Origin: Pempheris klunzingeri
Lineage: Eukaryota; Chordata; Actinopteri; Acropomatiformes; Pempheridae
Direction: 5' to 3'
NCBI RefSeq assembly: GCF_042242105.1
Contig: NC_092017.1
Location: 4,749,652-4,813,651, forward strand
Length of the DNA: 64,000 bases
In this document: one piece after another, positions 25,507 through 37,745 of the stretch
Numbering within the stretch: the first letter of the stretch is position 1
Layout of the letters: each line of letters starts with the position of its first letter
The notes under the pieces: model-generated
Databases searched by the model: none
Seen by the model: only the letters and a program-made list of their open reading frames with translations
Told to the model about the DNA's origin: nothing
Program-made: the position numbers and the translations under genes

Positions 25507-28500
25507 ACAACCTGCAGACTGACATAGGCCGTTTAAAAAGTTCAAAGCTTTGAGTAATGTGTTTCTGATTCTCTGAGAAATAAGTTCATCTACAGCCCTT
25601 CATACACACCCTGCAGAGAGGTATAGTAAATACCATCCATGGATTAGAGCTCTCTTTGAAGTCCTGGTGACTTTTCTTTCATGCACTTGGAAGTCAATGG
25701 AAGACGAGCGGCTAAAAGGCGCTGAACCAAGTGCTGCTCTCTCCTACTACACATCATCAGACGTGTGAGTTTCCGCCCTGTGTTGCTTTGATTGTTTTCC
25801 AAAAAAAAGTGTAGATTAGGCTTTGGAAGATACTGCTTTGATTTGACACACGGGGAGGAGACCTGAAAAGCTGACACAAAGAAAATGCTCCACTGTGGCT
25901 GGAGCTAAATGTGGACGGCCAGATGCAAAGCATTGTGCCACCAGCTGCTTCTATTAATAAAGAAAGGCTGGCACACAGATGAGTGTGGGCAGTTGTTATC
26001 GTGCAAACCTGTTGCATGCAGAATACACAGTTTGAACAAGTGTAATAAAAAGAAGAGCTCTCTTCCTAGAAGTTTTCTCTTTGAGACCTTCATGGTCCCC
26101 AGAGGATGGATCCTAATGTCTTTGATGATCCCCTGAGTTTTTCCCCTAGAGCCACCAACAGGTCCAACGTTTTCTCTTCCCCTGCATCATTATTCCCAAA
26201 CAAAGTGTGATCATTCTATCACATCTGTCTGTCTTGGCATAAATTGAATGCTTTAAAATGACATTTGCTACACAGATTCATATTCCCCTCAGGATGAACT
26301 GTAAGAAATGTGGTGATCTCATGTAGCGCCATCATCAGATAAAACTCTTCTATGTTTTAAATGAAATGTTTTTCTTGCAACAATGAGTAACACGTAAAGG
26401 ATGTTTTATCACACATTAGAAGAGAACGGAGGCTGCTCCTTTAGCATACTGCATCACGATTCTGGTCAAACTTTGTCTGCTTAGCCCTCCATAAGTATGC
26501 AGTGCAATGTGAAAAAAGTAAGAATTAGGTAGACTAAAAATTATATTTTAGGGTTTAAAATATAAGCAGACCACCTTGTGAGAACACCATTTCTACTGCA
26601 CGCATTAAAAACTATTGGAGTGCCATTAACTGTCAATTTGAACTTGCCGGCAAACAGACAGCAACTCTATGGGCCCAAACAAAACTTTGTCAAATTTCAA
26701 ATGGATGGAACTTGTGTATCCTTTATGGGTGAACAACTTTTGCCTTATTCAAAAATTTGTTTGGAACAGAGTTTCTGTGGTGTTATTTGAGACTTTATTA
26801 TCTCACTTAGATATTGGAAACACCTAATAACTCAGCTGTCATCACTATAAATCGTAAGACAACGAACCGTCTCGGCTTCAGTGGAACAGCGCACACAGCT
26901 CCAAGGAAGAGCCCTCGGGGCACAGCTGAGTGTAACAGCTAATGAGCCCTTAGTCAGCCCTGTCTGCTCCCTGATCCGGCGCTGTGGGAGCCGTCGTGCC
27001 GCCTGTCTTTGCCTTATCTTGCTGTACACAGTCACTCAAAGACAATAGAGCCATACAGAGCAGCTCCACCAACAGAGAGCTCGAGAACCGCTTTTGTGGT
27101 TTGTTGCCAGTTAAGAAGTTGCACATTTGATGGATACTACATTGTGTACAATTCAAGTGAGAGTGTGTGTGTGTGTGTGTGTGCGCGTTGCAGTGTGTGC
27201 ATCTGAATGGTTTGTATACAAGGTGGGCCAGGCTGCTATTTCCTGTGGGGTGGGAAGACATGAAAGCAGTGAGATTTTTATGCTGTTGATATCTCTCCAC
27301 AAATGCACCAGGCTGTCTCCACCCTATCATGGGAGAAAAACTCCCACCACCAACAAGAAAAATAGAAAAAAAAAGCTGCTCTCAGCAGTTGACTGCATTC
27401 GGTGAAATCCCCTAAGGAGGGAAAAGTGAGCAGGGAGAAAAAAAAGAGCCCACTCTCTCCCACCAATACTTCCTGGGGCCCGGGGCAGTCCTGGATCTGC
27501 ATGGGTCTCCCCGACAACTGAGCTTTGTCTAGACAGAAACCAATGCTCCACTCACCGGATAGGAATTCAGTAAACCCACAGCCCCTCATTCTCACACCAC
27601 CTTTACCCTGCCGCTCTCACATGGCACCAAACAACTAAGTCACAGCCCTCATTGTCACAATAATCCAGCATGTACACTCCAGCTAAATGCACCACCCTGT
27701 CATTCATGAAAATAACAGGAATTGGAACATTTTGCAAAACAAGGTGAACTCTGTGCATGGGGATCAGCCCTAAGTGGGAATGTAAAACAGGCTGCAGAAA
27801 ATTCCTCTCATTCCTCCTTTAACTGCAACACACGCTGATCACGTTCTACTTGCTGCACATCAGGCTTCAAAACCAGTAATATGGGTTGCAAACAGTGCTG
27901 TGTGAAGGTCACGGAGAACTGAGCGGCACCTGGATCCAAGAGGGCAACGTACTTTGTTTTTGGCACGGTCCGTTGCTTAAGGAAAAAACAGCAACTCCCC
28001 CCCCCCCCCCAGCCTCGCCGTTACTCATAAAGCTGACGTTTTCGAGCCATTCCTCCGAGGTTACCGACACTAAGTCCTCTCACCTTTTCCCCACTTCCCC
28101 ACACTCACATGCCTGAGTAACAGACACTCCCAACCATACACACACACACTCATCAATTCACATGCAGGCTAAGGTCTCTTTGTGTTCTTTCTTTAATTGA
28201 TTTTGTCTCAAGGAATGGTTTAATGAGCACGGTACTGACTGCTGGGTGCTGGTGTTCAGTTTTCCTACATATTCTAGCACTTTTATATTAAAATTGTGAT
28301 CCCTGCATCACTCTAAGAACACTGTTGTCCAGCAGCACATTCAGTAACAAGCAGCATTTCGTAGGTTTCACAGCTGCAGAACAGACTGCTTTCCGTGCAG
28401 TGCCGAAGCAACAAATGCTGACGACATAAGTCCTCGACCCCCTGATTCGACTCCTCAACCCTAAATGTCGGATTGGACACCCAAAGGAAATAGGCAAAAA

Positions 28501-31489
28501 TACATATTCAAGGTTTATAGTTGTGTTATTATAAGCATGTGAGAGCTGCCCTCTCATGCTCCAGCCATCTCTGATCATTAATGTCTAATTTTTTAATGGA
28601 GATTTTTGGATTTTTGCATACTAATTGCCTTTTCAACGCATGGAGAACTAGCTAATGAAAAAATGTAAACTTCTTGACAGAGCTCAGATATATACCACAA
28701 AGACACAATGCATTCCACTTTCACTCAACTAGCAGCTAGTTATATTTAGATGAGATGGGTGCATGCAAGACTCCAACATAGCAAACACTCAAACTAATTG
28801 GATCAGCGGCTGTAAAAGAATGGATGTTTCATCAACGGAAGCATAAACAGAATAAGAGACTGAATAGACAGAAAATACAAGTGGTCTTAATAGTTAAGAG
28901 GCTGATCTAATCACTACATGCCCAGCACTGAGGGAGGGTGGTGGTAGGTGACAGGGAGGCTTCTCTGCTGCTGCCACCTGACTGCTTATCATGACAAACA
29001 ATAGGCAGAGAGAGAGACAGAATAAGGGGAGGGCTGGGAAAAAAAACACAGCCCTCTGACCTCAGTAACAGGAATGACTCTCCCACCACCCTAACCCCCC
29101 CCCCCCTTTCTCTCTTCTCCTTCCTGTGAACTTTGGAGCACCCCAGAGCTGAGTGAGCACTAAACTGCACATAATGAGCAGCCATGGGGGAGGCAGGGGA
29201 GAGGGCTGTGGACGTAAGAGCCACTGGGGTGGACACCGTGTCCAAAGTGTCCTTTTAGGGAGGCTCCACAAGTGGATGCAGCTTTTGTCTCATGACATCT
29301 CCCTGTCTGGAGGCCGCCTGATAGCCAGCCTGCAGTCTTGACGCATTAGTAATCTGCCCTTTGGTCCCACATGTTATTACCGGAGAGTTTGCATACACAG
29401 TGAGCTGAGAGATTCAGAGCAATGAAACAGGTATTATTAACCGAGAAAGAATCCCAAACATCCACCTCACCCAGCTCTGCACAAGGGTCACTGCAGCCAA
29501 AGTGCACAACACACGGGAAAGTTTCATGTGTTCTCCTGCTGAATGCAGCCATTCGTCTCATGCGCATATTTGGAAAATGCATGAATTTCACAAGTGCTGA
29601 TGTGAACTTTTTAGGGGCATCACTGTGGATCTAACTGTCCTGCATTTTGCTAGAAATGAAACTTAAATTTGCACGACATAAGCCTCACTGGAAGTTACTT
29701 TGGAGCAAAAAAGGTGAAACTGAAAGAAAAACTAAAAGATTCACCAATTAAAGAAGACTGCTCTGCCTGAGAACTTCTACAATATCCTCAATGACATAAA
29801 TATATAATATGGAAAATCACATGGATACATTTCCAAATCATTATTTATTCAGTGAAACTAAAAATAGAAAAAAATTGTCAGGCAAGGTGGGGAGAGCCAT
29901 CTTGTGACGAGGCAAAGAGAGGAGAGCCCATCAGACTCTAGATAGCAACACAGCTCCTGATTTAAGTTGGGGAATTTGTTGCACAATGCATCATGGGGAA
30001 GCTCTGCAGATGGAGAAAGGGCCAGATGGAGAATCTGACTTCCTTGAGGAGACTTGTGTGAGTGTGTGTGTTTGTTTAGCCCAGATCTGTGTGCAGAGAC
30101 AGACTCCACCATAATGCACCATGGTGTGATATTGTGGTGCATAAGTCAGATGTGCGTGTCCACTCTAATGCAGTCACTCATGCACACTGGCACATGTTTA
30201 GTGCATGTATGCAGCAGCTCAGCAGTAGATGAGTGCCAACGTGTGATACTGGCGATTGTATGTACATGGAAAAAAGAACAGAAATTTACAAATGCTAAGG
30301 ATCGCTGCAGATCGTAACTGTATTTCTCACGAGGCCTGCATGCATACTAACTACCACAATCCATGAAGTCCAGTCACATGATTTCTGGCAGGACTGCACA
30401 ACTTGAATGCTAACTGTAAACGGGTTTGTCTCCGTCTCTCAAACGCCTTGTGATCTGACCTGCTACGTCATTATCCAGAAGTATAACTCAGCAGGCTTCC
30501 TAATGGCAAAGCTGCCAGAAGAGGGTTCGGCATTATCACGTTGCAGTAAATCATTTACTTGAGTGAGAACATGAGGTCACAAAGACCTAGACCAGTCTGC
30601 TCCTTAAATGGCCAGACGTGTAGGTGAAGGCCATGTTAACCTGCTTATTATCCAAAATGAGAAACTCATTTTCACCAAACCAAATTTCTGCAGCACTTCA
30701 GTCAACAATGACCTACATGATATGATATTCAAACCTAGTCTGGTGCAGAGAGTTCAAATGATGACTGAGCCTTTTTCAGTCATGCATTTTGGAGCATTAT
30801 AATGCTGTATTCATTCAAATCACTGACCAGGATCTCACAGGGAAAGTATGTGCAGGCCGGTTGCAGCGGTTTGTTTTCAGAACAGTGTAACTCCATTGGA
30901 ACGCGGCTGCAATGCCGAGCAGCATACCACCCTGTTTCGCCCCTAATGAACATCAATCAAAGGCGCATTCTTACAGCGGCACAGACCACCAAGTGTATAC
31001 TCGCAAGGCAATGCAATTAAAAGCAACTTATTTCTGGACTGGAAAATATTTCCTTTGCCACTGTCTGGTAGAGGAAAATGTTTGAGAAAAAAAATCAAAG
31101 CAGGAAAGAGCAGCTTGTAGAAAAGAATCCCAGGCATGTAACCAGTGGCTGGGCAGACTTTCTGGGCAGGGTGACATCCCGACTACTGCTTAGTCTTCCT
31201 CTCTTAACTGCCAGACCCTTATGTTTGTTAACTGGAGGCCAACATTCCCTGGACGGCTCCTGCAGCAAAGATCAGGGTGGAATTCTTGTCTGGGAGACAC
31301 GTGGCACAGGAGCGTCTCAAAGTGGACACACTGCACACAGACAGATAGCACATGCTGTGAGGACTGTGTATTGTCAAGACCCTGCGGTCATGATTGCAGG
31401 GTTTTCAATCAGCAGACATACTGTTTCCACCCAAAACACCTTCTATGCATCAGCATGCAGAGCTACTATTAAGAGCTGTAACAAGATTT

Positions 31490-31940
31490 AAAGCCTACAG
31501 CCATGCTGAAGGCTCTGCGATGCTGTACTTTGGGGGAATCAGCATGCTAACACGCTCACATGGTCAGGTTTTAACATTTTCATGTGTAGCAGGTATAATG
31601 TTCACCACTATTTTAGAATGTTAACATGCTAACATTTACTCATTAGCACTGAACGCACCATACAGCCGAGGGTGATGGGAGCTGGATGAAATGATGGAGC
31701 TAGATGAAAAGTAAAGGCATCACCAAAGCTGCTGCAAGTCATCCTGCGGGGGACATAAATGAATCAAATTGATTGTCAGTCTATGCAATAACTGTTGAGA
31801 CATTTCACTCAAAACCACAAATGTTACCTTCATGGTGGCGCTACAGAAAAAGGATTCCTCCACCGGGGACCACAAACATTTGTACCAAGTTTCATGTTCA
31901 TCTATCCTATAGTTGAGACATTTCAGTCTAGACTAAAGCA
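31490..31940. repeat. Dispersed repeat, family A copy 3 (longest)
   Basis: This is the fullest copy of family A here. It has the upstream part 'gaatgttaacatgctaacat' with 'attagcactgaacgc', then 'tttcactcaaaaccacaaatg' wording, 'catggtggcgctacagaaaa', and the end 'tatagttgagacatttcagtc'. It shows no coding frame. Confidence 0.65.
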
Positions 31941-34120
31941 GATGACCATTTACCTCCCTGGAGACTGGCATGGCTAAAAACAATGCATACATGTAACCCT
32001 CCTTGCGATTCCCTCCACAGAGAGAGGTGAAGTCAGCAGCTGGCAGGCAGTTGTGTGAAAATCCTATCCATGGAAACAGGATCTGCTGTGACCTAGTTGT
32101 TGAGTGGGCTGATAATATGTCACAAGGAGGCAACAAGGAGGGGGGCATGGTAATTACACATCTGAAACTGCAGTAATAATTCATTCACACTAATGGTCCT
32201 GTGTTGTTGGCGGGGGCGGACAATCTGTTTTCTTCCAACAAAGCATCACACGGGAAATGTTCTTACACCAATAAACTAAATAATACTACATTTTCAGTCT
32301 TAATCTAAAGCATATGGCTTGCATTGTAAATATTTCCCAGGTGAAGAAAAAAGTAGAATTCATTGGCTGAGGGAGCCCCGGCTGCACGCTAGTGATACTT
32401 TCTGTGCCCTGTGGCAAAAACTTGATGAGGCCATTTGTCCTACTTCAAAGCCAACATGTGTCAACATTCTAGCTGTGCAGAGAGGACAGGCTAATCTCAA
32501 GTGGTATCTGCATGCATCCAGGGCACTTGAAGGCCATCCAGCGCACACCCATCCCGGTTTAAAATTCCCCGAGATAGAGGTGCATGTACATAAATAACTT
32601 TAAGAACGTAAATCTCGGGAAGACTAAGATTTATCTTTACAAGGAAACTACATTATGGGATACAGGATGGCGCACATGAGAGCAAGAGCCCAGTTTTACA
32701 ACAGTTTTTTCTTCTGCTTCAATGAAAATGTGAATCCTGATAAGTGTGGCACGACACGGGGAAACTTGCACACACGTGAGCTATTTTCATCAGTCTTAAC
32801 ATATGGTTACAGATGGAAGCTGCCGCCCACCAAAAACAAAAAGGCAAAATGCACAAACAGTGCTGGCGTGCTGCTCATGGATGCAAGCCATCGGAACCGG
32901 CGATCAAATGAGTATTAACCACTTTACTTCCTGCACAGGGAGGAGACACTCCCGCCTCTTCTCTGCCCATGGCCATGGTGTGTGTGAGGGAGTGGGAGGG
33001 AGGAGGGGGGGGGTCAGGAAGCGGCTCATTGCAACTGAGCAGAAGGAAGGAAGATGACCATATATGAGCAGATGCTTATGAAACAGGGTGGAGAACATGC
33101 CTGAAGAGGCCTGGGTTCTCCCATGGGTGCGACAACAATGCAGTAAATGTGTAAACCTCCTCCTACATGTACAAACACACACTCTGGCACGCAAACGCTG
33201 CACCAAGCCTGAGCTTCCACTCAGCCTGACACTGCGGTGAGCATCCCGTCTCAAACTCCGCTGTCAGGTTATATGATGATCATTCCAATTAGACACCGAT
33301 GATGCATTATTTGCCACCAAATATGAGCCACTGAGCGCAGGAACCACTAACAGAGAGAGAGAAGAGGGTTCTCCGTCTCTGCCACTGTACAGAATGGGCC
33401 GGTGTCTTGCAGCCAATTAGCAACACACGCCTGCACACACGGGCCAAAAAGAGCCTTTGTTTAACACCTGCACGTCGTTTCATTACAGGTGAAGTTCATG
33501 TAATCACCCATGCCTTCTTTGTTCTTGCTTCCTTGTTAAAACTGTCCCTTCCTCTGACCTAAAAATTATATGATTCATTTTTTCCTGTTCCCACACTGTA
33601 GTTAAGTGACTGACCTACTAATAATGACACTATGCTTTATCTTATTCAAACTAACTCATGTTGATATGAGAGATGATTCTTCCTGGCCTTTCAAATGTAC
33701 TACCCCAACCCCTTACTGTATTGTACTCATATATGTGCATGAATCACTCTGTGATTAATTAACACATTTTACAGTTGTAGACACTACAGTGCGGTGATGA
33801 GGAACCACAGTTCTTTGCATGCCACAGAAACTGTGCTGGGCTCTGCTGGGGAAACAGATCCCTCTTATTCACAGCTCTGCAGCACGGGAGCAAACAGGGA
33901 CAAAGACAGAGGTTTCTGGATGGCCACGCCAACCGTTTAGTGTAATAGGCAGTGAACTACAAAGATCTCAAAGCTGAGGAACAAAAACAATTTGACTGCC
34001 CGATACTGCCATCATGTGGAGGAAACTGAACACAGGAGAGTGAGGTACTTCGGCATGAGCAACATCATCTGCTCCCTCAGATTTCAGAACGGTTTGCGAG
34101 AACACACTGATACGAAATGT

Positions 34121-34912
34121 ACAGTTGCACTCAAATTTACTTAACCCCCAAAGGTATCCTGGCAAAATGTACAAACCTTTGCTTGTGTCCAATACACAAC
34201 AACTGAAATAGCTCAACACAACTAATTATTCATCCCCTTCTTAATAATCATCTTTAATATTTAGTAAATACTAATTAAAATTACACCGTTTTGCTGTTAT
34301 GACCTGCTGCAAACATGATGCACAGCCAGACACCAGGTTCTGACAGCGTTCCTGAGGAATCTGAGCCCATTCCTCATGGACAACAGCCTCCAGCTCTCTA
34401 ATATTCTTGGGTTTGTGTGCTGTAACCTCCTTCTTCAAATCCCCACAGATATCGTCTGTGGGATTCAAGTCAGAAATCTGGTGGCAGCCGTTGATAGTTT
34501 CCTCTTTCTGCCACATCCAGGTAGTGCAGCCAGAGTTCCTTTAGCTTTCAACTTGTTTCCAACAGCATCTCTAGGAACATTCAGTGCCTTTGCTGTCTTT
34601 TTGTATCCTTTTCCTTGTTTGTGCAAGACAATCACTTAACTTACTGGACAATTCTCTTGACTTCCCCATATTTCTAACATGCAACCAAACATCACTATGA
34701 ACAAACCTCTAGTCAGTGCAGGTATTTGATGTGTTCTATCTCTATCTCTTCTGAGGGATCCTATTCAGGGGGTTGAAACGTTTTGAGACTGCAGTCATCA
34801 TTAAAAGTGACATTTTGTGCTGAATTTGGAGAAAACACTAGCTGAAAGTTTGCAAATTTTGCCAATACACTTAATTTGCAATGAGGGTTGAATAATTTTG
34901 AGTGCAACTGTA
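34121..34912 (-). mobile_element. Tc1-like DNA transposon relic with both TIRs
   Basis: The ends are inverted repeats of about 28 bases starting CAGTTGCACTCAAA on both sides, each next to a TA, as expected for Tc1/mariner insertion. Reading the minus strand, positions 34516-34271 encode the C-terminal part of a Tc1 transposase: SDLNPTDDICGDLKKEV (family SPDLNPIENLWGDLKK), then KPKNIRELEAVVHEEWAQIP and VITAKRC. The N-terminal DNA-binding half and the first catalytic residues are missing, so at about 790 bp it is an internally deleted, non-autonomous copy. The third catalytic acid is also changed: NPIENLW reads NPTDDIC. Confidence 0.85.
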
Positions 34913-35712
34913 ATTTACATCTTGCATTGTAGCTCCTTGAATGCTGATAATCCACATGATACTAGAACCATTTAAAAGCATAGGTTCATGTGTTTCAGGC
35001 CTGTCTTAAAACAATGCTTGCCTGCCAAAGAATTATTGGTAATACATCATACTTCCTCCTGTCCATATTGCTTGTACAGAGATTGTTTCCAAAAGTGTCT
35101 GTCTTCTGTGTATTCTCCTCTTTGTGTTTCCCTGCAGAGCTGCACAGGAGGGACAGTAACACAAAGGTGGTGTACATGTCACTGACACTGACACTGTTAG
35201 GTAGTAAGGGACCTTTTCCAGTGGGAACAATTACCGTGACCAATCCCATGAAAGTATGCCTGTGTACATATGGGCATGTGGGCACTGTTAAGAAATGTGA
35301 ACCTGTCCTTTAAAGGTGAAATGCACATCTTTAATTTGGGGGTAATGTTCTCCTCAAACAAGTTACAAGCTCTCTCTCTCATGCATCTCTTTCACGCCTA
35401 AGAAACACAGTGCTGTTAGTCTGAGGATCAGTCATAAATGCATTTAAAAGATATTTCAAAGACAGTTAATGGAACATCTTGACTAAAACTTTTTTTCATG
35501 GTAAATATCATTGAATAACCACCTAATAATTCATATCAATTCTAAAAAGAAAATCAGCTATGAAGCTCCCGGGCTATTCAAAGTGACATCTATACTACAA
35601 CTCTGGCATCGAACCCAAGGTTTTATAGTATAGAATCTACAAATAGAATCACTTAGCAATAAAAAAAACCAAAACTTTATGAGCAACAATCCTTCTCATG
35701 AATTCATATTAA

Positions 35713-36001
35713 CCCTTTATCAGGCATGGGACCATATTTGGTAACTTAAGTGGGAGTTCAAAGTGCTGCCCCTCGCCTCAGCATGAGGCAGTAGAACTAC
35801 GAGATTTCTCCAAGCCAATCAGCGACATGACAGACCGGCAAGAAACCATATATGGTAACTTCATTGACCTTGATTTGCACCATAACATTAAATTTTTTTT
35901 TTGAAAAACTCACAAAAGAAAAAAAGTCTTGTAATGACCACCAGTGGTCTAGGATTGGAATGTTGAATTTCTAAGTATTTCAATGAGTGCCCTATAAAGG
36001 G
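35713..36001. mobile_element. piggyBac-type MITE flanked by TTAA
   Basis: TTAA lies at 35709-35712 and again at 36002-36005. The ends are inverted: CCCTTTATCAGGCA on the left and CCCTTTATAGGGCA when the right end is read on the other strand, 12 of 14 matching. Length 289 bp, no coding frame. TTAA target and CCC ends are piggyBac hallmarks. Confidence 0.75.
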
Positions 36002-37224
36002 TTAAAAGTGCTCACTAGCAATTTAGTGTTGCACTTCCATATAGTTGGGGTATTAGCAAGAGACAACCTTAAAAAATAGTGAAAATCAATGCAACAGAGG
36101 CCGAGAGATTCAAGATTCTAGTACCTGATATTTGTCAAACTTAACAATCCATACCATACATTTCCCATAATGCAACCGATAGCACTCGACACCCTCACTG
36201 CCTCGTAGTAGTAGTGCTCCTCTTGTAAACTAGAACTAAACTTTGGTAATCTGCCAGAAAAGTCAAAATGTAGTTAGCCTGCTTGCTGCCATTTGCAACG
36301 GCACTGTAAACTCTGTTTTCATCAGCAGAGGGCAGCACCTGACAAAGGCTTAATACAGTCTGCCTGGAGATATGAAAAACTTATGGGGACTGTGTCTGGT
36401 TAATAATGGATAGACAAGTGAAGCAATGTTACCTGATCCTTCTCTCAATTACAGTAAAGGCTGGGGACGCCGGTGGCAACAGTCTTCTGACGGGGACACT
36501 GTGTGGGAAAAGATCTCGGGGAGCGTGTACAGGGTGTTCCAGTCCGTGTGATCAACATAAACCTGGAAAGAAAAGCAAAGGAAATGAGTTACTGACTGGC
36601 CACTGCAATAAGCCCAACATTTGAAAGGGGTTTACTCCACCAGAGAGTCCGATTTTACAGTGATCCGTCTGTTTTTGAGACAGTCAACACATTTTCACTC
36701 AGGTTTTTAACCCCATCGGAAACACTGACAGACGTGTGTGACTGTAAAAAAAAACGGTTTACTTATTAGGAATCTCAGCAGAGGACAAACACGGCCGTGA
36801 GAGCATGAGCCCCACAGTGTTATGAATGCCAGTCCGCTGACACAAGATTCCTCATCATTTAGGGAAAATGTTGAGCCCTGGCATGCCAAATCTATTCATT
36901 ATCACATTCCAGTGAAACCAGTTGGATGGCCAGTCCTGTGGCCTGAGAACTCAGCAGGTCTCTGTACACTTTCTGTGACAACAAGTGGAGGCAGGGTTTG
37001 GTGGTGGGACGTAAACCAGAGAACAGACAGTCCAGACAGTTTAGTTTCTTTCCACTGTTTACTTGCTGTCAGCAGTCACATTGCTCCCCCGTTTAAAGGC
37101 CTAATTCATCATACAATCTTCCATATATTCATGAGAATTTGTACAGGACACTTGCCCTGCAAAGATGAGTTATTAAAAGAATAACCTTGATAAAGCAGAC
37201 TTTCGTGATCTCAGGGGCAGGAAA

Positions 37225-37745
37225 CAGGCTGCTTGATATGCCAACTGGCAATCTATTAAAGCAGCAATATGTAATTTTTGGCCACTTGGGGCCGGTGGAG
37301 CAAGTTCTAAACATTGGCACACCTTATTTCCTCAGCAAAATGAATGTGAATTCATTTGGAGCTTTGTCTCTGGCCACCTGGCAAATATAAGTCTACACTA
37401 ACCCTGCTGTTAGCTCTGTTTTGGTCTCCTGAGGAAAAGATCTCTCTTTAGCAGCTAAATGCGCCACATCATCACCAGCTAGACGCTAACTCTGCCTGTC
37501 TATCATTCGGTAGTGTTGTGTCCAGTGGGTTTATCAGAGCTTATTCACCGAAAAACAAAATTGATGAGAGCAGCGTGAGTGGACCAAAGCAGTAACGTTG
37601 CTGTAAAAACCAAAACAACTGAGTGATAATTCATCATGGGATTGTCACCACGCATCATTGCATTGCTTGCATTGTGACAAAACAGGAAATCAATGTTTTC
37701 AAAAGGTCAGTCTGTGGAGGTGAATATACCTGAACATTAAATGGT
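37225..37745. repeat. Dispersed repeat, family C copy 2
   Basis: A relative of the block at 17,240-17,700, in the same general order, starting taaagcagcaatatgtaatt and including 'ggccacttggggccggtgga' and 'tcaccagctagacgctaact'. Diverged and non-coding. Confidence 0.45.

Noticed and set aside
26578-26790. A 70-codon plus-strand frame inside the gng12 intron
   Set aside because: No recognisable domain, no splice context and no neighbouring exons; open by chance in AT-rich DNA.
34376-34639. Plus-strand frame of 87 codons
   Set aside because: It is antisense to the Tc1 transposase fragment, which carries the recognisable motif on the minus strand.
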